Assembly: GCA_938091145.1 (NCBI GenBank)
Contig: CALKMS010000055.1
Coordinates: 1 to 13,635, forward strand
DNA: 13,635 bases
Source of the DNA: an uncultured bacterium
GTDB lineage: Bacteria; Actinomycetota; Aquicultoria; SKW223; CALKMS01
Direction of reading: 5' to 3'
Below are positions 1 through 6,959 of the stretch, piece after piece. A program made the translations under genes and the position numbers. Within the stretch, counting starts at the first letter, position 1. Each line of letters starts with the position of its first letter. The notes beneath the pieces were generated by a model, which saw nothing but the letters and a program-made list of their open reading frames with translations, was not told the origin of the DNA and made no database searches.

Positions 1-16
1 ACTTTTTTTTCAAAAA

Positions 17-982
17 TTACTCCCTTTCCTCGTAAGAAGCTCTTTTTATTCTGTCCATTATAGCTCTTCCTAACCCTTCTTCAGGAACGGGTTCTACATA
101 TATTGCCTGATAATTTTTTTGGTCAAGTTCATAGAGAAAAGAAAAAAAGTTGGCGGCGGCTTCTTTTAAGTCTTTTTTGGGAGAAAGTATCTTAATTTCC
201 TTAAAAACTGATGTTTTTGGCTTTTCAGAAAATGCAAGCAAAGCAGCGTTTTTCTCCTTTACTGCTTGACCGCGAAAAATCTTCAAAGGAGTATGGGTAG
301 CGTAATGCTTTCTTAGCTGACCAGGGGAAACAATTTGCTCACTTTCAGCAATTTCTACTTCGGGAAAAAGTTTTTTTATTTCCTCTAAAGAAAGGCTACC
401 AAGACGGAGTATTTTAGGTTTTCTCTCAATCAAAGAAATCACCGTTGATTCAAGCCCTAAAGGAGTAGGGCCGGCTTCGAGAACTAAATCCACTTTTTTC
501 CCAATAGTTTCCGCCACGTGTTTAGTTTGAGTAGGGCTGAGGAAACCAAAAGGGTTGGCGCTCGGGGCAGCAATGGGAACGCCAGCTTCTTCTAGCAAAC
601 TTCGAGCTATTGGGTGGGAAGGAACTCTCAACGCAACCGTTGGCAAGCCAGCAGTAACTATAGAGGGTATGATTTGATTTTTATAAAGAACCAGAGTTAA
701 AGGTCCTGGCCAGAAAGCTTGACTTAGCTTCTCCGCCAAAGGCGGCCATTGGGTAACATACTTTTTAGCCTCCTCAACTCGGGCCAAATGAACTATTAGA
801 GGGTCAAAACGAGGCCTTTTTTTGACATCAAATATTTTAGAAACCGCCTGGGGGTCAAGAGCATTAGCTCCCAGCCCATAAACCGTTTCAGTTGGAAAAA
901 CAACCAATCCTCCTTTTTTTAAAATTTCAGCAGCCATTTTCACGTTTTTTTTCAAATAAGCAGAGACCACTTTCCCCATCAT
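17..982 (-). CDS. sua5: L-threonylcarbamoyladenylate synthase, long Sua5/YwlC form
   Basis: Makes threonylcarbamoyl-AMP from threonine, bicarbonate and ATP, the first step of tRNA t6A37 synthesis in the cytoplasm; the product is passed to the TsaD/TsaB/TsaE machinery encoded upstream in this window. Seen: a YrdC fold over about residues 14-205, with FPTETVYGLG (29-38), the basic KKRPRFDPLIVH segment (54-65), and SAN (141-143). A linker with PGQLRKHYAT (220-229) follows, then a C-terminal Sua5 domain (about 231-321). The 321-aa length fits the two-domain Sua5 form, not the ~190-aa TsaC form. Two tandem ATGs begin the frame and there is no good Shine-Dalgarno; a TAGAAT hexamer lies 6 nt before the ATG. 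A 147-bp gap separates it from the deacetylase gene upstream. Assignment is firm; the exact start is less so. Confidence 0.95.
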   Translation of the reverse strand: MMGKVVSAYLKKNVKMAAEILKKGGLVVFPTETVYGLGANALDPQAVSKIFDVKKRPRFDPLIVHLARVEEAKKYVTQWPPLAEKLSQAFWPGPLTLVLYKNQIIPSIVTAGLPTVALRVPSHPIARSLLEEAGVPIAAPSANPFGFLSPTQTKHVAETIGKKVDLVLEAGPTPLGLESTVISLIERKPKILRLGSLSLEEIKKLFPEVEIAESEQIVSPGQLRKHYATHTPLKIFRGQAVKEKNAALLAFSEKPKTSVFKEIKILSPKKDLKEAAANFFSFLYELDQKNYQAIYVEPVPEEGLGRAIMDRIKRASYEERE

Positions 983-988
983 TTAATA

Positions 989-1015
989 ATTCTAACTAAT
1001 CCAGCGTGGTTTCAA
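989..1015 (-). promoter_or_regulatory. Candidate promoter in the deacetylase-sua5 gap
   Basis: The 147-bp gap 983-1129 holds no gene. On the minus strand TTGAAA (1010-1015) and TAGAAT (989-994) are separated by 15 bp, shorter than the usual 17. The -10-like hexamer ends 6 nt before the ATG of sua5, so a transcript from it would start at or very near the start codon. This would fit the absence of a Shine-Dalgarno sequence. Speculative: AT-rich DNA gives such matches by chance. No terminator-like hairpin is seen in this gap. Confidence 0.25.
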
Positions 1016-1129
1016 AATTTATGTTTGCTTTTTCCTTCAATGATAAATTCAAAATTGAACCTACCCGGAGTTTCGGTTGTTTCTCCTTCTAACCACTAAA
1101 AAAGTTCCTGCCGTCTAATGTCGATAAAG

Positions 1130-2083
1130 TTAAAAGGTTTCCAAGGCCTCTTGAGTTTCGGGCGGCGCCAGCTCTCGATCAAAGCTTGTTTCTTCAATTA
1201 AAGAAGAAACAGTGGTAATTTGAAAACCATTAGATTTTAGCCAGTCGATAACTTGAGGTAAAGCTTCAACCGTATGCCCACGGGAACCTCCTTCAGGTTT
1301 AATCAGGGCGCCACTGTCGTGAAACAAAATAATGCTACCCGGTCGACAAAACTTCTTTATGCGTTTAAGAATGAAAGAAGGTTTTACCAGTCGCCAGTCT
1401 TGAGTGGAGACCGACCAAAGAATGATAGTGTAACCCTCTTTCAAAATGATCTTGCGCACTGCATTACTATAAACCCCTCGAGGCGGACGAAACAAAACCG
1501 GCTTGACTCCGCAAATGGTTTCAATTGCTTTCTCAGCTTTCTTAATTTCTTTAACCACTGTCGCCCGGGTCGCCGGGACTAGATCTCGATGAGAATAGGT
1601 ATGATTTCCTATTTCATGCCCTTCATCAACAATTCTTTTTGCCACATCTGGGTATTTTTCCACATGCTTCCCTACTAAAAAAAAGGTCGCCTTTACTCCT
1701 TTTTCTCTCAAAACATCCAGAATTTGAGGGGTATATATCGGACTGGGACCATCGTCAAAAGTCAGGGCAACTTTGGGACTATTGCTAGCTCCCCTTCGAA
1801 TAATTCCCTCTTGAGGGCCAAACCCGTGATACTCATAAAAGCTAATCAATCCCGATAGTCCTAAAAAGAAAAAACTCATTAATGAAAGATAAAACCAGAT
1901 ATCGCGCTCAAAAGAAAATGCCCAGTCAGCAAAAAAGCCGCAGCGCAAAGCAAAAAGCAGAGGCACTAAAAGGGCAATCAAAACAAGATAGGTTGGCCAT
2001 TTTAGATTTGCCCGATGTCTCAATAACCGGTTAAGATTGTCCTTTGCTGACTTTAGTTTAAAATGTCTAATTGCTTTAAACAC
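1130..2083 (-). CDS. Membrane-anchored polysaccharide deacetylase (NodB homology, CE4)
   Basis: A metal-dependent N- or O-deacetylase acting on a glycan. Seen: the five NodB motifs, namely TFDDGP (108-113, catalytic base and metal Asp), HTYSH (161-165, metal His), RPPRG (199-203), WSVSTQDW (223-230) and LFHDS (253-257). The N-terminus is basic (1-29), followed by two hydrophobic segments at about 31-50 and 62-82, so the enzyme is membrane-bound. The start is GTG, with TAGGAGAAA just before it and only a 6-nt gap after the upstream aldolase/phosphatase gene, so the two are probably co-transcribed. The substrate (peptidoglycan, a lipid-linked sugar or an exopolysaccharide) cannot be told from sequence. 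Two helices after a positive N-terminus would place the catalytic domain on the cytoplasmic side unless the first segment is not membrane-spanning. Family sure, role not. Confidence 0.9.
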   Translation of the reverse strand: MFKAIRHFKLKSAKDNLNRLLRHRANLKWPTYLVLIALLVPLLFALRCGFFADWAFSFERDIWFYLSLMSFFFLGLSGLISFYEYHGFGPQEGIIRRGASNSPKVALTFDDGPSPIYTPQILDVLREKGVKATFFLVGKHVEKYPDVAKRIVDEGHEIGNHTYSHRDLVPATRATVVKEIKKAEKAIETICGVKPVLFRPPRGVYSNAVRKIILKEGYTIILWSVSTQDWRLVKPSFILKRIKKFCRPGSIILFHDSGALIKPEGGSRGHTVEALPQVIDWLKSNGFQITTVSSLIEETSFDRELAPPETQEALETF

Positions 2084-2089
2084 TTTCTC

Positions 2090-3190
2090 CTAATCTAAGG
2101 GCTCAAACCGATCCTTAAGTTTTTCTAAAACTTTGGGTAAAGTGGTGTACTCCATCTCCTCCATTGGAAGGCGATGGGGTTCAAATGGCCCATGTTGCCT
2201 AAGATAATCGGCCATCTCGAGAGCGATCTGGCGCGCTCGATCAAAGGATGGATCAGCAAATAGATCGCGAGGACCAATAAGCTTCCAATCAGCTAATTGA
2301 AAACCAAGGCAGACCACCCGAGGCGGTCCATCGAAACGCGCTGGGGTAGCATCCTTAATCGAAACCGGCATCAAAGGGCCATGATGCGAACCGCGCATCC
2401 AACCAGCTACAACATGAGGAAAAGCAAATGGTTCAACTACCTCCCCAACCGCCGGCAAACCACTCTGAGCGCGGACAATCATCACCGGATCGTCCTTCCC
2501 TACATAGCGACCGGCCATCAAAGCCAGCCTCTGGGTTGAAGTGGTAGCCACCGGTTCCCTGGTATCTTTTTTGTAAACGTATTTAATGGCATAACGGGCT
2601 GGAGCCCCAATAAAAACCAGCATATCATAAAGCTCGGAAGGCAAATCAAACAAGATTTTCTTATGTTCAAAAAGGTCATGAACTTCAAAAAGAAAACCAT
2701 CGTGCATGGAAGGATCGATTACCAAACCAGCAGTGTTAAAGGGGTCAGCAAACATCTTATAAAGTGGCATATTCCAAGCACCAGGTTCAGTTTTGTCAGC
2801 AAGAAAAATCAAAACGGGTTCGCTTTTTCTTTCTTCAAACTCAATTTCCGCATATCCCGGGCCCATCCCGCGCAGATTGCCCGAAAACGCATCGGTTAAA
2901 AGGTCTTGGCCAGCTCCATACTGTTTTAACTTCTTAGCTACTTCAGTCATCGCCTCAAAAGTTTCCCAAGCAAAACGATGAATTGGCTCCGCTTCAACTC
3001 CCTTTTCATGAGTCATAATTAAAGCAACGTCATCACCGCAATGACCGCAGTAATAATCAATTAATAAACCGTTCCTCTTGGCCTCGGCCAACTTTTCTTC
3101 GGCAGTGGAAATTAACTCAGGATGAACAGCCGAGTGACCAACATAACCACCGACATCAGCTTTGATCACGCTCAAAGTTTTTTTAGCCAT
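2090..3190 (-). CDS. fbp: Fructose-1,6-bisphosphate aldolase/phosphatase, bifunctional (class V FBPase)
   Basis: Condenses dihydroxyacetone phosphate and glyceraldehyde 3-phosphate to fructose 1,6-bisphosphate and hydrolyses it to fructose 6-phosphate, making gluconeogenesis effectively one-way; cytosolic and Mg-dependent. Known mainly from archaea and deep-branching or thermophilic bacteria. Seen (366 aa from the ATG at 3190): SVIKAD (7-12) and GH (18-19), GDD (52-54), GQDLL (94-98), the conserved block from ADKTEPGA (131-138) to ADPFNT (148-153), and YVGKDDP (229-235) with Schiff-base Lys232 and metal Asp233/234. MEYTTLP (346-352) supplies the mobile catalytic Tyr348. Length is full. A TTG lies in frame three codons upstream, but the ATG gives the usual family N-terminus. 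It follows the groEL terminator with its own candidate promoter and leads into the deacetylase gene 6 nt downstream. Confidence 0.95.
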   Translation of the reverse strand: MAKKTLSVIKADVGGYVGHSAVHPELISTAEEKLAEAKRNGLLIDYYCGHCGDDVALIMTHEKGVEAEPIHRFAWETFEAMTEVAKKLKQYGAGQDLLTDAFSGNLRGMGPGYAEIEFEERKSEPVLIFLADKTEPGAWNMPLYKMFADPFNTAGLVIDPSMHDGFLFEVHDLFEHKKILFDLPSELYDMLVFIGAPARYAIKYVYKKDTREPVATTSTQRLALMAGRYVGKDDPVMIVRAQSGLPAVGEVVEPFAFPHVVAGWMRGSHHGPLMPVSIKDATPARFDGPPRVVCLGFQLADWKLIGPRDLFADPSFDRARQIALEMADYLRQHGPFEPHRLPMEEMEYTTLPKVLEKLKDRFEPLD

Positions 3191-3222
3191 CTGACCCAAC
3201 CCCCAATCTCAAAATTTCCTTA

Positions 3223-3252
3223 AGTATAGCATTTAAACTCACAATAAAACAA
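3223..3252 (-). promoter_or_regulatory. Candidate extended -10 promoter for fbp
   Basis: On the minus strand TATACT (3223-3228) is preceded by TGC, an extended -10 arrangement. A weak -35 (TTGTTT, 3247-3252) lies 18 bp upstream. It sits directly after the groEL terminator and about 32 nt before the ATG of fbp, where an independent promoter is needed. The -35 overlaps the T-tract of the terminator. The extended -10 is the stronger part of the evidence. Confidence 0.5.
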
Positions 3253-3280
3253 AAAAAGGCCGACTTCTCAAAGCCGGCCT
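3251..3280 (-). terminator. Intrinsic terminator of groESL
   Basis: On the minus strand AGGCCGGCTT (3271-3280), loop TGAG and AAGTCGGCCT (3257-3266) form a 10-bp stem with one G-U pair. It is followed at once by seven T residues (3251-3257, the last pairing base included). It lies about 30 nt after the groEL stop codon, a textbook Rho-independent terminator. Confidence 0.92.
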
Positions 3281-3309
3281 CCCTCATCAAGTTTACTCAG
3301 CGCTCCTTC

Positions 3310-4932
3310 TTACATCATTTCTGGTGGCATACCACCACCCGGCGTCTTCTTTTCCTCTTCCGGTTTCTCCGCCACCAAAGCCTCAGTTGTAAGAATCAAC
3401 GAACCAATGCTGGCCGCATTCTGAAGAGCGCTCCGGGTTACTTTAGCAGGGTCAACAATCCCCATCTTAATCATATCGCCGTACTCACCGGTTAACACAT
3501 TTAAACCTTCTCCTTTGGGCAATGCTTTAACCTTCTCTACCACAACGGAACCCTCATATCCCGCATTAGCCGCCAACTGCCTCAATGGTTCTTCTAAAGC
3601 TCGAACCACAATGTCAACCCCGAGAGCCTCATCACCCTCAAGTTCTTTCTTTAGCTTGGAAACCGGCTCAATCAAGTTGATTAAAGCTACACCTCCACCA
3701 GCCACTATTCCCTCTTCGACCGCGGCTTTAGTTGCTGAAAGGGCGTCTTCAATGCGGTGTTTCTTTTCCTTTAACTCAGTCTCAGTAGCCGCTCCAACCT
3801 TAATAACTCCCACGCCACCAGTAAGCTTAGCTAGTCTTTCCTGGAGCTTCTCTTTGTCATATTCCGAATCCGACTGCTCAATCTCAGCTTTAATCTGATT
3901 AATCCGCCCTTTAATAGCTTCAACATCCCCTTTACCGCCAACAATAGTTGTGTTTTCTTTATCCACTTTAACTTTCTCGGCTCGACCCATCATGTCCAGA
4001 GTAACATTTTCCAGCTTGATGCCCAACTCTTCGGTTATCACCTGACCACCCGTGACAATAGCAATGTCCTGAAGCATAGCTTTTCTCCGCTCACCAAAAC
4101 CAGGAGCTTTGACAGCCACTGCCTGAAGAGTCCCACGAATCTTGTTCACAATTAAAGTAGCTAAAGCTTCGCCTTCGACGTCTTCGGCAATTACCAATAG
4201 GGGTTTACCTGCCTGAACTACTTTTTCCAAAACTGGAACAAAGTCATGAACAGCCGATATCTTTTGATTGGCTATCAAAATATAAGGCTCTTCTAAAACC
4301 GCCTCCATCCGCTCAGCATCAGTTACCATATAAGGAGAGATGTATCCTTTGTCAAACTGCAACCCCTCAACCACTTCCACCGAAGTACCAATGGTTTGAG
4401 ACTCTTCAACAGTTATCACACCGTCTTTACCTACCTTATCCATTGCTTCAGCAATAAGCTCTCCAATGCCGGGGTCAGCCGCTGAAATTGAAGCTACATG
4501 AGCAATAGCGGTCCGATCTTCAACCGGACGAGCCAATTTTTTAATTTCCTCAACTGCTTTTTCGACTGCCTTATCGATCCCTTTCTTAATCAGCATCGGG
4601 TTAGCGCCGGCCGCCACATTTTTCAGCCCCTCTCGAACAATACATTGCGCCAAAACAGTCGCGGTGGTGGTGCCATCGCCAGCTACATCATTGGTTTTAG
4701 TCGCTACTTCTTTCAAGAGTTGAGCACCCATATTTTCATAGTGATCCTCAAGCTCAATTTCCTTAGCTACCGTTACACCGTCGTGAGTAACTGTCGGAGA
4801 GCCAAACTTCTTCTCCAGAACTACATTTCGGCCTTTGGGGCCAAGAGTCACTTTAACCGTGTTTGCTAACTTGTTTACCCCGGCCTCTAATGCCCTGCGA
4901 GCTTTCTCATTGTAAATAAGATCCTTTGCCAT
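3310..4932 (-). CDS. groEL: Chaperonin GroEL (Hsp60)
   Basis: Large subunit of the ATP-driven protein-folding chamber, a 14-mer capped by GroES in the cytoplasm. Seen: 540 aa, full length, with AKDLIYNEKAR at the start, LGPKGRNV (30-37) and DGVTVAKEI (51-59) of the ATP site, GDGTTTATVLA (85-95), and the catalytic Asp396 in IEDALSATKAAVEEG (394-408). GGGVAL (412-417) follows, and the C-terminal tail is a short GGGMPPEMM. Asp51 and Asp86 match the metal and nucleotide ligands. It is 19 nt downstream of groES, with a near-perfect ribosome binding site of its own (GGAGGTGAT, 4937-4945), and ends before a strong terminator, so groES-groEL is a two-gene transcript. Nothing in the protein is unusual. 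Confidence 0.99.
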   Translation of the reverse strand: MAKDLIYNEKARRALEAGVNKLANTVKVTLGPKGRNVVLEKKFGSPTVTHDGVTVAKEIELEDHYENMGAQLLKEVATKTNDVAGDGTTTATVLAQCIVREGLKNVAAGANPMLIKKGIDKAVEKAVEEIKKLARPVEDRTAIAHVASISAADPGIGELIAEAMDKVGKDGVITVEESQTIGTSVEVVEGLQFDKGYISPYMVTDAERMEAVLEEPYILIANQKISAVHDFVPVLEKVVQAGKPLLVIAEDVEGEALATLIVNKIRGTLQAVAVKAPGFGERRKAMLQDIAIVTGGQVITEELGIKLENVTLDMMGRAEKVKVDKENTTIVGGKGDVEAIKGRINQIKAEIEQSDSEYDKEKLQERLAKLTGGVGVIKVGAATETELKEKKHRIEDALSATKAAVEEGIVAGGGVALINLIEPVSKLKKELEGDEALGVDIVVRALEEPLRQLAANAGYEGSVVVEKVKALPKGEGLNVLTGEYGDMIKMGIVDPAKVTRSALQNAASIGSLILTTEALVAEKPEEEKKTPGGGMPPEMM

Positions 4933-4936
4933 TTAT

Positions 4937-4945
4937 ATCACCTCC
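4937..4945 (-). promoter_or_regulatory. Strong ribosome binding site of groEL
   Basis: GGAGGTGAT on the minus strand is complementary to nine bases of the usual 16S rRNA 3' end. It is placed with 8 nt between GGAGG and the ATG, inside the 19-nt gap after groES. It fixes the groEL start and fits the high output expected of a chaperonin. Confidence 0.85.
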
Positions 4946-4951
4946 GTCTCT

Positions 4952-5239
4952 CTATTTTTCAACAATTGCCAGCACCTCTGACTGGCTTAAAATCAAATAC
5001 TCTTCCCCCTCAACTTTCACTTCTGTCCCCCCATACTTGGAATAAATTACTCGGTCACCAACCTTCACTTCCATTGGCACTCTTTCGCCTTTTTCAACCT
5101 TGCCGGGACCTACCGCAACTACCTCTCCCTCCTGCGGCTTTTCCTTGGCGGTATCAGGAAGAACAATGCCGCTCTTGGTCTTCTCCTCCTTTTCAATTGG
5201 CTTGACTACAATCTTGTCACCCAAGGGCTTTAACCTCAT
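4952..5239 (-). CDS. groES: Co-chaperonin GroES (Hsp10)
   Basis: Heptameric lid of the GroEL chamber. Seen: 95 aa, the normal length; MRLKPLGDKIVVKP at the N-terminus; the mobile loop KTKSGIVLPDTAKEKPQ (20-36) whose IVL tripeptide binds GroEL; GEVVAVGPG (38-46); and KVGDRVIYSKYGGTEVK (59-75). The C-terminus ends ...SEVLAIVEK. The start ATG has AAAGGAG upstream at good spacing. It is the first gene of the groESL transcript, behind a consensus-like promoter and a CIRCE-type operator. Nothing odd in the protein. Confidence 0.98.
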   Translation of the reverse strand: MRLKPLGDKIVVKPIEKEEKTKSGIVLPDTAKEKPQEGEVVAVGPGKVEKGERVPMEVKVGDRVIYSKYGGTEVKVEGEEYLILSQSEVLAIVEK

Positions 5240-5269
5240 CTATCATCACTCCTTTCTTTGCTATTATAA

Positions 5270-5300
5270 TTTTAGCAAACTCACCGCAAGTTTGCTAAAA
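5270..5300 (-). promoter_or_regulatory. CIRCE-like operator of groESL (variant half-sites)
   Basis: A perfect 12-bp inverted repeat (TTTTAGCAAACT at 5270-5281, AGTTTGCTAAAA at 5289-5300) around a 7-nt centre. Read as 9-N9-9 it is TTAGCAAAC-N9-GTTTGCTAA. The classical CIRCE element bound by the heat-shock repressor HrcA is TTAGCACTC-N9-GAGTGCTAA. Spacing and the six outer bases agree, while two inner bases differ symmetrically in both arms. It begins about 10 nt after the -10 hexamer, at the expected transcription start, as CIRCE elements do. An outer CTTTGC/GCAAAG pair (5256-5261, 5301-5306) is also present. HrcA control is inferred; hrcA is not in the window. Confidence 0.8.
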
Positions 5301-5310
5301 GCAAAGTATA

Positions 5311-5339
5311 TATATACAACCCCTTAAGTTTCTTGTCAA
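5311..5339 (-). promoter_or_regulatory. Sigma70-type promoter of groESL
   Basis: On the minus strand TTGACA (5334-5339) is a perfect -35, and TATATA (5311-5316) a good -10 with exactly 17 bp between them. The expected start site falls on the edge of the CIRCE-like repeat. The -35 box lies only 11 bp beyond the lnt stop codon, so no terminator separates lnt from this promoter and some read-through from lnt is likely. Confidence 0.88.
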
Positions 5340-5350
5340 GAGGTTTTTGG

Positions 5351-6844
5351 TCAAAAACGTAAAGGAAAGAAAAAATAAAGCTGAGAAATCAAGAAAAAAA
5401 GAGTTAGAAAAAAAGAAAAAAGGGGAAAGAGGTAACCAAAACGGTTGAAAAAAGTTTCTTCGCTCTTTGGAAAGGCAACATATTCCGCTAAGAAAACTGG
5501 CTTGGCCAGCCGTGCTTGAGCTATTACTTTTCCCTTTTCAGAAATAACACCAGTGCATCCAGTATTTGCCACCTGGAGAACCACTCGGCCGTTTTCTGCC
5601 GCTCTAACTTGAGCAATCTGAAAATGTTGGGCCAGAGCTTCCGTTCCATCGAACCAAGAATCGTTAGTAATAAAAACCAAAATTTTTGCTCCTTTTCTGA
5701 CCAATCCCCGGATTAAGAAAGAATCCGATGATTCGAAACAAATCGCTACTCCCAATTTACTATCTTGAAACGAAAGGGGCTGAGGATCGAGCCCGGCTGA
5801 AAGATCCACTTTTATTAAGCTGGCGTAGGGGAGCCAGTTTAAGTAGGGTCGGAACGGCCAAAACTCACCAAAGGGAACCAAGCGAAACTTATCATAAACC
5901 CTCAATTTTCCATCAGGCGAAAAGAGGAAGGCAGAGTTGTAAGTTTTTGCTCCATTTCGGCGAAAAGCGCCGGTTAAAATCCAGCATTTCTTTTCTTTGG
6001 CCAACTGCGAAAGCCTTCTTTTTACTTCAGAGTTAACTGAAAGGATGTTTGGATAAGCGGTTTCAGGAAATATCACTAGACTATCTTTTTTCAAATCTTT
6101 CTTTTCAATTTCAGCCACAATTTTAAAAAAAAGAGATTCCGCTTCTCCGCTTAATTTTTCCCTTTGGGGTATAGCAGTCTGTACCAAGACTGCTTTTAAA
6201 AAATTTTCCGGCCGAAAAACTGGTTGGCTGTTACAGTCTAGGGGGCGAAACAAAAATGCCAGCAAAGCCAGAAGCCCTATCAACAAGCTAAACCAGCCCA
6301 TCCTATCTCTCAAAAGAAGCCGCGAGATTAAAAAATTAAAACTTGCCAGCAAAAAAGAAGCACCCCACACCCCAAAAATGGGAAAAAGAAAGGAAAGGAA
6401 AGAGTTGGTTTGCCCTAAACCGAGCAGCCCCCAACCAAAGCCAGCCGGTCCACTTGAGCGGAGAAACTCAACTCCCACCCAAAGAAAAGGAGGCAACCAG
6501 TTGACGTTTCTCTCCAGAGCAACCTTAATAAAATAGCAAGCCAGTCCCCAAAAAAAAGACTGATAAACAACCAAAGCCATCCAAGGAAGCAAACCAAAAA
6601 CTGAAAGCCAGCGAAAATGAAAGAAAAAAAAGGAGAAGCCAGCTAGAAACCCATAAAGCCAGGCGCTCCTTAATTTTGCTGTTTTTTGTATAAAATAAAA
6701 AAGAGGAATCAAAGAAAAAAAAGCTAAATAGGAGTACTGGTAAGGCGCAAATGAAAATGAACTTAAAAAAGAAAAACCCATAACCAGGGTAATGGCCCCA
6801 AAAGACTTCACCCCAAAACCGTTCCAAACTTTACTTTTCCACAT
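5351..6844 (-). CDS. lnt: Apolipoprotein N-acyltransferase
   Basis: Adds the third acyl chain to the N-terminal cysteine of lipoproteins at the periplasmic face of the inner membrane, the last step after Lgt and Lsp; its presence points to a diderm cell. Seen: 497 aa, with an N-terminal membrane part of several Phe-rich helices (about 15-200), then a nitrilase-like catalytic domain (about 215-465) and a final helix (about 470-493). The catalytic triad is visible as Glu261 in FPETAYP, Lys319 in YDKFRLVPFGE and Cys369 in VAICFES, equivalent to Glu267, Lys335 and Cys387 of E. coli. The start ATG has only a weak Shine-Dalgarno. It lies 115 bp downstream of tsaD, with no terminator seen between. 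The binding-protein lipoprotein encoded at 10832-11965 is a plausible client. Confidence 0.96.
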   Translation of the reverse strand: MWKSKVWNGFGVKSFGAITLVMGFSFLSSFSFAPYQYSYLAFFSLIPLFYFIQKTAKLRSAWLYGFLAGFSFFFFHFRWLSVFGLLPWMALVVYQSFFWGLACYFIKVALERNVNWLPPFLWVGVEFLRSSGPAGFGWGLLGLGQTNSFLSFLFPIFGVWGASFLLASFNFLISRLLLRDRMGWFSLLIGLLALLAFLFRPLDCNSQPVFRPENFLKAVLVQTAIPQREKLSGEAESLFFKIVAEIEKKDLKKDSLVIFPETAYPNILSVNSEVKRRLSQLAKEKKCWILTGAFRRNGAKTYNSAFLFSPDGKLRVYDKFRLVPFGEFWPFRPYLNWLPYASLIKVDLSAGLDPQPLSFQDSKLGVAICFESSDSFLIRGLVRKGAKILVFITNDSWFDGTEALAQHFQIAQVRAAENGRVVLQVANTGCTGVISEKGKVIAQARLAKPVFLAEYVAFPKSEETFFNRFGYLFPLFSFFLTLFFLISQLYFFFPLRF

Positions 6845-6959
6845 TTTTCTCTTTCGCTAAGTTATTGAGCAGGAAAAAGTATTTAAGCTCTGAGCTTGTG
6901 AAACGCATTAAAACTTTGAAAGAGGTAAAAAAGTTTTCCACAGTTTCCACAAACTCCCA

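Noticed and set aside
1274..1582. Plus-strand open frame of 102 codons opposite the deacetylase gene
   Set aside because: It lies wholly inside a gene with all five catalytic motifs, has no ribosome binding site and encodes no recognisable domain.
3191..3199. TTG start of fbp three codons upstream of the chosen ATG
   Set aside because: The ATG yields MAKKTLSVIKAD, which matches the family N-terminus; the TTG extension adds residues not seen in homologues I know.
3515..4869. Plus-strand open frames of 127 and 123 codons opposite groEL
   Set aside because: Both are antisense to a highly conserved chaperonin; low-complexity Ser/Thr/Phe-rich products are typical shadows.
4966..5327. Plus-strand open frames opposite groES and its promoter
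   Set aside because: They overlap the CIRCE-like operator and promoter and have no family match or ribosome binding site.
5343..5358. GTTTTTG-GT-CAAAAAC inverted repeat at the lnt stop codon, considered as a terminator
   Set aside because: The 2-nt loop cannot form a stable hairpin, only one or two G-C pairs are present and no T-run follows.
6885..6897. AAGCTC-T-GAGCTT palindrome upstream of lnt
   Set aside because: Short six-base arms with a one-base centre in a 115-bp gap; no promoter elements lie beside it, so no function can be supported.
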